Part shown: one piece after another, positions 1 to 6,984 of the stretch | Position numbering within the stretch: position 1 is the first letter of the stretch | How the letters are laid out: every line of letters begins with the position of its first letter | Source: Bacteroidales bacterium | GTDB lineage: Bacteria > Bacteroidota > Bacteroidia > Bacteroidales > UBA4181 | Length of the DNA: 12,719 bases | Direction of reading: 5' to 3' | Assembly (NCBI GenBank): GCA_031287245.1 | Contig: JAITTD010000237.1 | Span: 1 to 12,719, forward strand | The notes under the pieces: model-generated | What the model saw: the letters and a program-made list of their open reading frames with translations, nothing else | Databases searched by the model: none | Told to the model about the DNA's origin: nothing | Program-made: the position numbers and the translations under genes

Positions 1-135
1 CATCTCGTAACGTATCCACATCACAGACAGGGCGAAACAAATGAACCCCACTGCCAACCCAAGAACGCCCACCATCGTTTGCATCCTGTATTTCCGCAAA
101 TTGCGAAACGCCACTTTAAAATAATGTGTTACCAT
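1..135 (-). CDS. ABC transporter permease, FtsX/MacB type (N-terminal 45 codons only)
   Basis: The reverse complement opens with an ATG at 135 and stays open to the window edge, giving 45 codons. The product begins MVTHYFKVAFRNLRKYR, then has a hydrophobic segment (about residues 19-40, MVGVLGLAVGFICFALSVMW) and ends in RYEM. This matches the start of FtsX/MacB-type permeases of Bacteroidota: a short cytoplasmic helix with an FRNLRKY-like motif, then the first membrane helix. In that family the large periplasmic domain and three further helices would follow, but they lie outside the window. It is the next gene downstream of an HlyD-type adaptor on the same strand, so the pair is probably part of one inner-membrane export or efflux system. 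The substrate cannot be told from this fragment. Confidence 0.85.
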   Translation of the reverse strand, partial: MVTHYFKVAFRNLRKYRMQTMVGVLGLAVGFICFALSVMWIRYEM

Positions 136-140
136 TTTTA

Positions 141-226
141 TTGTTATATATTGTTATACATTGTTATACGGTTGTGATTCGGTTGTGATTCATTGTGATT
201 CAATTGTGATTCATTGTTCATTCCGT
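141..226. repeat. Drifting 10-11 bp tandem repeats
   Basis: Three 10-bp units with consensus TTGTTATAYR (141-150, 151-160, 161-170) run directly into about four units of the form (A/G)TTGTGATTC(A/G), 10-11 bp each (about 171-213). These lead into the 8-bp array that starts at 227. Apart from a few bases next to the permease start, the whole gap between the adaptor gene and the permease gene is simple tandem sequence. The units change gradually from one word to the next, as expected from repeated slippage and drift. No promoter was recognised here. Confidence 0.75.
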
Positions 227-306
227 TCATTCGTTCATTCGTTCATTCGTTTGTCCTTTTCTCCGTTTATCCGTTCACCCGTTTATCCGTTTCTCCGTTT
301 CTCCGT
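227..306. repeat. 8-bp tandem repeat array, copy A (10 units)
   Basis: Ten units keep strict 8-bp register from 227 to 306, with plus-strand consensus TTMTYCGT. Three TCATTCGT units come first (227-250), then one divergent unit, then TTCTCCGT, TTATCCGT, TCACCCGT, TTATCCGT and two TTCTCCGT. On the minus strand, the direction of transcription, the unit reads ACGGATAA-like. The array starts immediately after the stop codon of the HlyD-type adaptor gene (TAA at 309-311, in a degenerate unit). The same unit recurs at 1815-1846, again at the end of a gene. Confidence 0.85.
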
Positions 307-308
307 AT

Positions 309-1562
309 TTACCGTTTCAAAACAATTTCTTGCGCTTCGCCAAAACTGTCGTATCCTGACACAATCACGCGGTCGCCTTTGCGAAGTCCTTCCATCACTT
401 CGTATTGCTGCGGGTTTTGCCGCCCGATGGATATATTCACTTTGACGGCTTTGTCGCCGGCTTCATTGAGTCGGAAAATCCATCGTCCGCCGGTGGATTG
501 GAAAAAACTTCCCTTCTCAATGGTGAGTGCGTCTTCCGGCTGCCCCAGTTCCACTTGTATGCGGTAGTTTTTGCCGATGCGGATGCTTTCCGGCAAATCG
601 CCTGTAAACACGAGGTCAACATCAAACTGCCGGTCTTTGATTTCGGGGTTCACTTTGGTGATTTTCAGCGGAAAGCGCTGTCCCTGATACACCACAGTAG
701 CCGGTAGCCCGGGCATGATGCGGTCAATGTAATACTCGCTGATTTTGGTGCTGATTTTGAAGCGGTCTATCACTTTCAGTTCGCCCAAATTATTCCCAGC
801 CGCCACTCTTTCGCCCTGTATCACACTGACGAAACTGAGTTGTCCGGCGACAGGTGCGCGAACGATTAATCCGTCCAGCCTTTCGCGGATTCGCTCGAAA
901 CTTTTTTCCTGACGCCGCATATCATTGTTCATCAGGTCGCTCTGAATCACGTTCATCAACGAATCGTGCCGCAACTCTTCGATAAGTATCTGCGTATTTT
1001 TTGAATTGTACAGATAATCGTCCTCCGACAGTTCCAACTGGGCTTTGCTGAGTATGCCCATCTTGTTTTCCGACTTGTCCAACTCGTATTTTTTGGTCAC
1101 CTGCCTCAGTTTGTAGGCAGTTTCGATGGAACGGCGGCGCAGTTCGGAACTTTTCTGCTGCATCTCTATCTCTTTCTGCTTGTAGGTAATGCGTTGCTTT
1201 TCAAGATTATCCCGTTCATCCTCAATGGTGCGCACCAACTCAGGGTTGTTCAGTACCATAATGGTATCGCCTGTTTGAAGCATCTCGCCGTTGTTGGTGA
1301 CAATGTGCGTCACCGAACCGTTTTCCAAAGCGTTCAGTTTCACCGTGATGATGGGCAGCACGGTGCCTTCCACATCCAAATACTCCATAAATTTACCATA
1401 TTGCGCCTCTGCAAACTGCAATTTCTCGGCATCGTAGCGCAACCGGCTCGGTCTCGACGACGCCACCAACACATATACCAACAGCCCAAGCACAGCGCAA
1501 CCTCCGATGATATAGGCTTTGTAGCGAATAATAGGATGCTTTTTTTTGAGAATGATGTCCAT
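309..1562 (-). CDS. HlyD-family periplasmic adaptor (membrane fusion) subunit of an efflux or export system
   Basis: A 417-residue protein that would join an inner-membrane pump to an outer-membrane channel. Residues 1-16 are short and basic, and about 17-34 form one membrane anchor (YIIGGCAVLGLLVYVLVA). About 65-105 is the first half of a lipoyl or barrel-sandwich domain. About 108-230 is a long charged coiled-coil hairpin. The second lipoyl half follows (LIVRAPVAGQLS, about 232-243), then beta-barrel and membrane-proximal regions to the end. The frame is open upstream to an ATG at 1658, but I chose the ATG at 1562: the extra 32 residues precede the usual basic-anchor N terminus, and a Bacteroidota-like promoter at 1584-1613 lies inside the extension. 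An ABC permease follows on the same strand. The stop codon lies in a degenerate unit of an 8-bp tandem repeat. The substrate is unknown. Confidence 0.85.
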   Translation of the reverse strand: MDIILKKKHPIIRYKAYIIGGCAVLGLLVYVLVASSRPSRLRYDAEKLQFAEAQYGKFMEYLDVEGTVLPIITVKLNALENGSVTHIVTNNGEMLQTGDTIMVLNNPELVRTIEDERDNLEKQRITYKQKEIEMQQKSSELRRRSIETAYKLRQVTKKYELDKSENKMGILSKAQLELSEDDYLYNSKNTQILIEELRHDSLMNVIQSDLMNNDMRRQEKSFERIRERLDGLIVRAPVAGQLSFVSVIQGERVAAGNNLGELKVIDRFKISTKISEYYIDRIMPGLPATVVYQGQRFPLKITKVNPEIKDRQFDVDLVFTGDLPESIRIGKNYRIQVELGQPEDALTIEKGSFFQSTGGRWIFRLNEAGDKAVKVNISIGRQNPQQYEVMEGLRKGDRVIVSGYDSFGEAQEIVLKR

Positions 1563-1583
1563 TTTGAATTGATAATTATGGCG

Positions 1584-1613
1584 TAAAGGTATGGAAAATT
1601 TATTTGAATCCAA
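1584..1613 (-). promoter_or_regulatory. Candidate Bacteroidota promoter for the HlyD-type adaptor gene
   Basis: On the minus strand, TTGG (1610-1613) is followed by 18 bases and then TACCTTTA (1584-1591), close to the phylum's TTTG-N19-21-TAnnTTTG pattern. A transcript would start about 20 bases before the ATG at 1562. The -7 element differs from consensus only at its last base. This is pattern matching only. Confidence 0.4.
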
Positions 1614-1814
1614 GCGCTGTTGAATTTTTTCTTCCAAACAAGGATATGAATCTCCCATTTCACTTACGAATTAAAAATTTGCAGATGCATGCTGTGGATA
1701 CTTTCTATTTTCATGAGATATTCATTGAGGTGATGATTGTAATCTGGTAGCGAAAACCCTGCCTGAACTGTTCACTCAACATAAGCATCAATAAAAACGG
1801 GAAAAATTTGATTT

Positions 1815-1846
1815 TGACCCGTTTATCCGTTTATCCGTTTTCCCGT
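1815..1846. repeat. 8-bp tandem repeat array, copy B (4 units), overlapping a gene end
   Basis: Four units in 8-bp register: TTGACCCGT-like ending at 1822, TTATCCGT (1823-1830), TTATCCGT (1831-1838) and TTTCCCGT (1839-1846). This is the same unit as the array at 227-306. On the minus strand these units encode the last residues (KRING) and the TAA stop of the RNA methyltransferase gene, so the repeat extends into the coding sequence. Confidence 0.85.
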
Positions 1847-2383
1847 TTTTTTCATTTGTTGATAACATTCCCAAAGCACTATTCCGGCGCAAACCGAAAC
1901 ATTGAACGAATGTTTGGTGCCAAATTGCGGTATTTCGATGCAGCCTTCGCAACCATCTATCACTTGTTGGTCAATACCGCGCACCTCGTTGCCGAAAACG
2001 AAGGCATAGCGACCGTTCTGCTTTACGCAAAAATCTTCGAGCGAAGTGCTGTTGCGGGTTTGTTCCACGCCCCATACAGCATAACCGTCTGTTTTCAACT
2101 GCTCAACGGCTTGCTGGGTATTGTCGAAATACTGCCAAGCCACCACGTTTTCCGCTCCCAGCGCCGATTTGTGTATTTCCTTGTTGGGAGGAGTTGCCGA
2201 AATGCCGCACAGATAAACAGATTTGACTAAAAAGGCATCGCTCGTGCGAAATACGGAGCCTATATTGTGCTGACTGCGCACATTGTCCAGCACGACCACT
2301 ATTGGCAATTTCTCCGCTTGTCGAAACTCCTCAGGCGCTTTTCGACAAAGGTCATCCATACTTAATTTTTGAAGATGGCTCAT
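1823..2383 (-). CDS. TrmH/SpoU-family RNA 2'-O-methyltransferase
   Basis: A 186-residue SPOUT-fold enzyme expected to methylate a ribose 2'-OH in tRNA or rRNA using S-adenosylmethionine. All three SpoU motifs are visible: motif 1 NIGSVFRTSDAF (residues 40-51, with Asn40, Ser43 and Arg46), motif 2 FVFGNEVRGID (about 128-138), and motif 3 IPQFGTKHSFNVSVCAG (151-167, with Asn161). Motif 3 has SFN where SLN is usual. It lacks the extra N-terminal substrate-binding domain of RlmB-type proteins, as in the short Bacteroidota members. The frame is open upstream to 2458, but the ATG at 2383 is preferred: it makes an ATGA overlap with the stop of the preceding frame and gives the usual N terminus ahead of EEFRQAEKLPIVVVLDNVRS. 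The target nucleotide cannot be assigned. The last codons fall in an 8-bp tandem repeat. Confidence 0.88.
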   Translation of the reverse strand: MSHLQKLSMDDLCRKAPEEFRQAEKLPIVVVLDNVRSQHNIGSVFRTSDAFLVKSVYLCGISATPPNKEIHKSALGAENVVAWQYFDNTQQAVEQLKTDGYAVWGVEQTRNSTSLEDFCVKQNGRYAFVFGNEVRGIDQQVIDGCEGCIEIPQFGTKHSFNVSVCAGIVLWECYQQMKKTGKRING

Positions 2384-2871
2384 CTGAATAAAGTTATTAC
2401 ACAACCCAATAAAATCAGAATGAAACAAACCGACAATATGGTTCTGTCCCTTTTCCATTTGGTCTTAGTCACTATTTTCCATTCTTTTCGCAGTGAAACC
2501 ACAAAATGTCTCAAAAGGCTATTATACATTATAATGCAGAAAGCAGTGATTACCAAACTGAAATCTTTGAACGATGCACTACTGATATGATTCAAGAAAA
2601 TAATAATTTCGGAGGCGAGATATCCTATACAAAAAGAACGCGCTTTTCCTTTTTTATTGCCTGTATTTGTAAAAAATATCTGAAAACCGAGATTAATAAA
2701 AAATTGAGCAAAAAGAAACCACACGAATAGAACAAAATAGTTTGAGATTGGTGTGAAGACAAAGGGTAAAATTTAACTTATCGGAAACAAGCGATAAGTC
2801 AATATCAAGCTAAAACTTACTGATAATGAAAACAATAAATCGAATAACCATATTTGTTTGTTTGTATTCAT
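2380..2871 (-). pseudogene. Small polytopic membrane protein gene interrupted by an in-frame TAA
   Basis: Minus-strand frame of 164 codons with one internal stop (TAA, 2773-2775). The first part is 32 residues (MNTNKQIWLFDLLFSLSVSF and on) and is mostly one hydrophobic helix. After the stop the same frame continues for 130 codons without another break, with helices around NYFVLFVWFLFAQFFINLGF, a middle hydrophobic region (FSLVITAFCIIMYN) and a last helix (ILSVCFILILLGCVITLF). Basic residues (KEWKIVTKTKWKRDR) lie before the final helix. Both ends are ATGA overlaps: the start at 2871 overlaps the DUF2851 stop, and the terminal TGA at 2380-2382 overlaps the methyltransferase start. That is strong evidence that the whole span was one gene. 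A shorter product from the GTG at 2724 (114 residues) is possible. I do not recognise the family. Alternatives to a nonsense mutation are a sequencing error, re-initiation or readthrough. Confidence 0.7.
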
Positions 2872-4145
2872 TCTGTTGAAGATTTTACAATAGCATTGCC
2901 GAAAGCACAATGCAGGCAACGGCGGGCGTTGCAATATTCGTTTTGCAGTTGTAGCAGCGCTTGCGAGGTGAAAGCATTGTCGATACGGAACCCCAAAGTT
3001 TCCCAGCCTGTTATGATACTGTTGTGCTCGGCGGGTAACTGCCCGAGCAATTCGACCGCACGGATGCAATCATCCTCTTTACCGCGTGCCTTGCCATACA
3101 CAAACAAAAAAGGAGCGACAGTGTTGATCATGATGGAAAGGAAAGCGCTTTTGCCCAACACCTTTCTTCGTTTATCGGATATTTTCCCAAATACATAGTG
3201 GTTATCCCAGAATGGGGATGCTTCTATAGCGAAAATACTCTCCTTCGCACTGAGGTCTTTGGCTGTAATGATGCGCGAAAAAAGAGGTTCGCTTTGATAC
3301 AGTAAAGCGGCAAATTGTGCGATGCGCAAAGTTGGAAAATTGACAGGACGAAGACGCAAAAATTTCCAAAGAAATCCCTCAATGGGCATCAAATTGTACT
3401 TTGTTTGCAGAAAACGGTATTCGCTCTGTAAGGCTGAATAATACTCGTTTTCGGGCATTTTTTCCTGTAGCATGCCAGCCTGTCCAAACAAGAGCGCTTC
3501 CAACTGTTGCAGATGGTCGCTGTGCTTTTGCAAAATGCGCAAAGGAAGCGACTTGGCTAACGACTCAAACGGTAGTGAGTTGAGACTGAATCCGAAGTTT
3601 CGTGCCAATCGTCGGTAAAATGTTTCTTCCCAGTCGTGTCCGGTGGCTTCGCAGGTTTGCATGATGGCTTCGGATTTTTGTTCGAGCCGCTCCACTGCCA
3701 GTCTGTCCAACCAGTTCATGCGGCTAAAATCGTCAATCAATGCGATTTTATCTTTGCAGGCAATCTTTTCCTTGCTGTCCGAAAGTTGGAGGTAATTTTG
3801 AAAATAGCGGTCGTCAAATCGCAGTTCCATCACCGGCACCTTTGCTCGCAAGGCGTTATACGCGGGGGCATCGTGCTGATAGACCACGTGAAGAATCACG
3901 TTGTTGTACGCCGCGTCGGTATGATGCCCATGCTTTTCCCAATCGGACGAGCGCAGATGAATTTCCACGCAGCCAGCCCAGAGTGTATCGCCAATTCTGA
4001 TGCGAGCATCCGTAAAATCGGGTCCTGCATGGGTATTGAGCATCCCCATGCGAACAACTTCCACCAGTTCACCGCCGTCAGTATGGTTGTCCTGCTGTAC
4101 GAACAATCCGCGCTGCCATATAAATTGCAGAAAATCTTCGGTCAT
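2868..4145 (-). CDS. DUF2851 family protein
   Basis: A 425-residue protein of a family common in Bacteroidota and, to my knowledge, without a settled function. Recognisable conserved blocks lie near the N terminus: FLQFIWQRGLF (5-15), LNTHAGPDFTDARIRIG (36-52) and a motif from 59 to 88 containing CVEIHLRSSDW and AYNNVILHVV, rich in His, Asp and Glu. The tail has YCNARRCLHCAFGNAIV, whose three cysteines (405, 410, 413) may bind a metal. No signal peptide or membrane helix is seen, so it is probably cytoplasmic. The length is about normal for the family. It follows the Rpn-like gene after 25 bp, and its TGA overlaps the ATG of the next frame (ATGA at 2868-2871), so it is probably cotranscribed with both. 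Confidence 0.88.
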   Translation of the reverse strand: MTEDFLQFIWQRGLFVQQDNHTDGGELVEVVRMGMLNTHAGPDFTDARIRIGDTLWAGCVEIHLRSSDWEKHGHHTDAAYNNVILHVVYQHDAPAYNALRAKVPVMELRFDDRYFQNYLQLSDSKEKIACKDKIALIDDFSRMNWLDRLAVERLEQKSEAIMQTCEATGHDWEETFYRRLARNFGFSLNSLPFESLAKSLPLRILQKHSDHLQQLEALLFGQAGMLQEKMPENEYYSALQSEYRFLQTKYNLMPIEGFLWKFLRLRPVNFPTLRIAQFAALLYQSEPLFSRIITAKDLSAKESIFAIEASPFWDNHYVFGKISDKRRKVLGKSAFLSIMINTVAPFLFVYGKARGKEDDCIRAVELLGQLPAEHNSIITGWETLGFRIDNAFTSQALLQLQNEYCNARRCLHCAFGNAIVKSSTE

Positions 4146-4170
4146 ATTTGCTTTTTCAAACGCTCAAAAA

Positions 4171-5190
4171 TTATTCGGTCAATCCTTGTTTTTTCAGAAT
4201 GGCAGTTATCTGTTCGGGGGCAAGGTCGGTTATCATCGCAATGGTTTCTACCGACAACCCTGCTTTGTGGCTGTTGATAACTACCAAAACTCTCTCTTCC
4301 GCTTTTCCTTTAGCCAATCCTTTAGCCAATCCCTTAGTCAATCCCTTAGTCAATCCTTCTGCCAATCCCACTGCTTTTCCTTCTGCCAATCCCACTGCTC
4401 TTCCTTCCGTCAATCCTTTCTCTATAGAATCGTTGATGACGTTTTGCTCGTAGCGTGCCTGGTCAACGTGGAAGTCGTAGTTTCGCCGCTCTTCATCCGA
4501 AAGTTTGTAGTATCGCAAAGCCTTGCGGGCTTCGGGCAAGCCGGGGGCTGTAAATTCTTCGGGAATGGCGTTGTTTTTCAAAAAATAGATCCACTCGTCG
4601 AGGCTGTCTTTGGCGGCATCATCGAAATCTTCTACGCGAAGAATGTAATATTCAGGGTAGAGTTCACTCACCGTTTCTTTGCTGAAAAGTTCCTTCTGCT
4701 TGGCGTTGAGTTTCAGTACATCGTTGCGGTGGATGCCTCGAAACTCGGTAGAGCCGTGATATACATAATCAACACCCTGCCCCAACTCAAAATAAACGAT
4801 ATTGATATGATACACCTTTCGTACTTCAACATATCTGTCGCCCATTTCAAGATGGTCGGTAATCGCTTTGGATACGCCAAATAACATTCTGAAAAAATAA
4901 TCTACCTCACTGCAGTTTTGCAATTCAATGATTATCAATTCTTTCCTGTCGTTCTCAACCAGTATGTCCACACGGTTGAATTTGAGCGCTTCTTTTGCCT
5001 TGTTTCCTTCGGCGTCGGTAATTTTGATGATTTTAACCGTTTCTTTGAGCAAGACTGAAAGGAAACCTTCGAGCACAGCAAAGTTAGCCTTGTTGCGCAA
5101 CAAACGCTTCATTGCCCAGTCAAAACGAACTAATTCGTTATTGGGGGTTGCTTTTTTGATCTTTGCTTTCCTTGTTTTTGCAAGCGCCAT
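4171..5190 (-). CDS. Rpn-family PD-(D/E)XK nuclease / putative transposase
   Basis: A 339-residue protein of the Rpn (recombination-promoting nuclease) or PDDEXK_2 group. It starts with a basic stretch, then the typical opening FDWAMKRLLRNKANFAVLEG (23-42). The catalytic core is visible: Asp75 in NRVDILVEN and Glu89-x-Gln91 in LIIIELQN, the E-x-Q variant usual for this group. The domain continues to about residue 235 (YYKLSDEERRNYDF). Residues 258-297 are a low-complexity tail of four-residue GLxE/GLxK units (GLAEGLTKGLTKGLAKG), encoded by 12-bp repeats, followed by a short C-terminal segment (SVETIAMITDLAPEQI) that resembles a small helical cap. Family members cut DNA and promote RecA-independent recombination in E. 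coli. Here the core looks intact. It is first in a probable four-gene operon, 25 bp before the DUF2851 gene. Confidence 0.85.
   Translation of the reverse strand: MALAKTRKAKIKKATPNNELVRFDWAMKRLLRNKANFAVLEGFLSVLLKETVKIIKITDAEGNKAKEALKFNRVDILVENDRKELIIIELQNCSEVDYFFRMLFGVSKAITDHLEMGDRYVEVRKVYHINIVYFELGQGVDYVYHGSTEFRGIHRNDVLKLNAKQKELFSKETVSELYPEYYILRVEDFDDAAKDSLDEWIYFLKNNAIPEEFTAPGLPEARKALRYYKLSDEERRNYDFHVDQARYEQNVINDSIEKGLTEGRAVGLAEGKAVGLAEGLTKGLTKGLAKGLAKGKAEERVLVVINSHKAGLSVETIAMITDLAPEQITAILKKQGLTE
4300..4419. repeat. 12-bp coding repeats in the Rpn-like gene tail
   Basis: On the plus strand the words TTTAGCCAATCC, CTTAGTCAATCC, and CTGCCAATCCCACTGCTTTTC with variants recur in phase with a four-codon period. 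They encode GLAKG, GLTKG and GLAEG units. Adjacent pairs are nearly identical, so slippage could easily add or remove units without shifting the frame. Confidence 0.8.
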
Positions 5191-5212
5191 TCTTCAAGAA
5201 TATTGAATCGTA

Positions 5213-5220
5213 CAAAAGTA
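5213..5220 (-). promoter_or_regulatory. Candidate -7 element (TACTTTTG) for the Rpn-led operon
   Basis: The minus strand reads TACTTTTG, a full match to TAnnTTTG. Transcription would start about 15 bases before the ATG at 5190. The expected -33 region is only poly-T/A, so the upstream half is weak. The rest of the 262-bp divergent gap (5191-5452) is AT-rich and otherwise holds only the opposite-facing promoter of the MFS gene. Confidence 0.45.
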
Positions 5221-5369
5221 GTTATTTTTTTGAATAAAAAAGAAAAAAACTTTAATATTATAATATAACGATAAGATATCCAGTCTGGTTCTTTTCATAA
5301 AAAATATTAAATAGTTTGCTTTTTTTGCTGCCAAATTACAAACACAGGACCTTTTTTCATCGCACGCGC

Positions 5370-5399
5370 TTGGAAATTCCAAGATTTTATCTACTTTTG
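5370..5399 (+). promoter_or_regulatory. Bacteroidota-type promoter with overlapping palindrome, upstream of the MFS gene
   Basis: TTGG (5370-5373), 18 bases, then TACTTTTG (5392-5399), a full TAnnTTTG match. This leaves an untranslated leader of about 45 bases before the ATG at 5453. The -33 half lies inside the perfect inverted repeat TTGGAAATTCCAA (5370-5382), which could be an operator. No regulator for it is encoded nearby on this strand. Confidence 0.55.
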
Positions 5400-5452
5400 C
5401 AGTGGTAAAATTCACTTGTGGTTCATCATATCATTCTTAGAACAATATATTT

Positions 5453-6982
5453 ATGTATTCAAGCATCGAAAAAACAAGCAATTTCCGCTGGGTAATGTGC
5501 GCTATGCTATTTGTAGCCACCACTGTCAATTATTTAGACCGGCAGGTGCTGTCGCTCACCTGGGATGAATTTATCAAACCGGAATTTCACTGGAATGACG
5601 ATATTTACGGCACAATCACTTCATGGTTTTCCATATTTTATGCTGTTTGTATGCTTTTTGCAGGCAAATTTGTGGACTGGATGGGTACCAAAAAGGGCTA
5701 CTTGTGGGCGATTGGCGTATGGTCTGCAGGCGCTTGCCTGCATGCTTTTTGCGGAATTTTTACCGAATCGTGGGTGGGGCTTGGCTCTGCTGCCGAATTG
5801 GCGAAGGCTACCGGAGATACCGCTGTTGTCGTTGCCACTGTCAGTATGTATGCCTTCCTTGTTGCCCGGTCGGTGTTGGCGCTGGGCGAGGCAGGCAATT
5901 TTCCGGCGGCTATCAAAGTAACTGCCGAATATAATCCCAAAAAGGACAGGGCATTCTCGACATCTATCTTTAACGCGGGCGCATCGGTAGGAGCGCTTAT
6001 TTCGCCGCTCACGATCCCGCCTTTGGCAAAAGCCTGCGGTTGGGAAATGGCTTTTATCATCATCGGAGCGCTCGGTTTTATTTGGATGGGATTGTGGGTT
6101 TTCCTGTATTCTGCCCCCGAAAAAAGCAAATTTGTCAACAAAGCCGAATTGGACTATATCGAACAGGATAAAAACGAAGAAACAGCCCGGACAGAAGTTG
6201 CCCCCGTGAAGAAAATCAGTTTCGCGAAAGCGTTCTCTTACAAACAAACATGGGCTTTTGCTGTGGGAAAATTTATGACCGACGGCGTGTGGTGGTTTTT
6301 CCTTTTTTGGACGCCTTCGTACCTGAGCGCCAACTTTGGCATCAAAACTACCGAAGGATTGGGCATGGCGCTCATTTTCACGCTTTATGCCATTACTACC
6401 GTACTGTCAATATATGGTGGCAAATTACCGACTGTTTTCATCAGCCGTTCGGGGCAAAACCCTTACGCTGCAAGGATGAGAGCCATGTTGATATTTGCAT
6501 TTTTCCCGCTTTGCGTGCTGTTGGCTCAGCCTTTGGGCGAATGGTTTACGCCTTCGCTTGGGCGGAACGCTGCCTGGCTGTCGGTTTTGATGATTAGTAT
6601 GGGATGCGCGGCACATCAGGCTTGGTCGGCAAATATTTTCTCTACCGTGGGCGATATGTTCCCGAAAAGCGCTATCGCCACCATCACGGGTATAGGCGGC
6701 ATGGCAGGCGGATTGGGTTCCATGTTTATGCAAAAATCCGCAGGAAGTCTGTTCACTTATGCTGCCGGAAGCACCCTGAAAGACGGTAATGTGGTAGAAA
6801 TGACCAAAGATTTACTGGCGGAAGGCTTTACCTTCGTGCGCGAACCGCTGACATTCCTCGGTTTTGAAGGAAAACCTGCCGGATATTTCATCATTTTCAT
6901 CGTTTGTGCGCTGGCTTACCTGATTGGCTGGTCGATTATGAAAACGTTGGTTCCAAAATACAAATTAATCACCGATTTATAA
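5453..6982 (+). CDS. MFS transporter, hexuronate/ExuT-like (anion:cation symporter family)
   Basis: A 509-residue inner-membrane carrier with about 12 predicted helices. Family marks are NYLDRQ at residues 26-31 after helix 1; GKFVDWMGTKKG (71-82), the MFS motif in the loop between helices 2 and 3; RSVLALGEAGNFPAAIKV (139-156) in helix 4; and FNAGASVGALISPLTIP in helix 5. A charged central loop lies at about 222-258. This closely resembles proteins annotated as hexuronate (galacturonate/glucuronate) transporters in Bacteroides, driven by a cation gradient. No uronate-catabolism gene is in the window, so the substrate is inferred from family alone; related members carry other sugar acids or organic anions. 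The stop is two bases before the start of the cvpA-like gene, which suggests cotranscription. Confidence 0.85.
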   Translation: MYSSIEKTSNFRWVMCAMLFVATTVNYLDRQVLSLTWDEFIKPEFHWNDDIYGTITSWFSIFYAVCMLFAGKFVDWMGTKKGYLWAIGVWSAGACLHAFCGIFTESWVGLGSAAELAKATGDTAVVVATVSMYAFLVARSVLALGEAGNFPAAIKVTAEYNPKKDRAFSTSIFNAGASVGALISPLTIPPLAKACGWEMAFIIIGALGFIWMGLWVFLYSAPEKSKFVNKAELDYIEQDKNEETARTEVAPVKKISFAKAFSYKQTWAFAVGKFMTDGVWWFFLFWTPSYLSANFGIKTTEGLGMALIFTLYAITTVLSIYGGKLPTVFISRSGQNPYAARMRAMLIFAFFPLCVLLAQPLGEWFTPSLGRNAAWLSVLMISMGCAAHQAWSANIFSTVGDMFPKSAIATITGIGGMAGGLGSMFMQKSAGSLFTYAAGSTLKDGNVVEMTKDLLAEGFTFVREPLTFLGFEGKPAGYFIIFIVCALAYLIGWSIMKTLVPKYKLITDL

Positions 6983-6984
6983 CG

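Noticed and set aside
1563..1658. N-terminal extension of the HlyD-type adaptor from an ATG at 1658
   Set aside because: The extra 32 residues do not fit the family's short basic N terminus before the anchor, and a promoter-like sequence lies inside them. The ATG at 1562 is preferred.
1668..1775. Short minus-strand open stretch between the methyltransferase and adaptor genes, reading GFSLPDYNHHLNEYLMKIES in part
   Set aside because: It looks somewhat protein-like but has only about 35 codons, no good start, and no family I recognise. It may be a remnant of a lost gene. Otherwise nothing is seen in 1614-1814.
3636..4884. Plus-strand open frames opposite the DUF2851 and Rpn-like genes
   Set aside because: Both are shadows of well-supported minus-strand genes. 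The repeated Ser-Gln-Phe pattern simply mirrors the 12-bp repeats of the Rpn-like tail.
5621..6247. Minus-strand frame of 208 codons opposite the MFS gene
   Set aside because: The plus-strand reading has clear transporter motifs throughout; the opposite product has no membrane or domain pattern.
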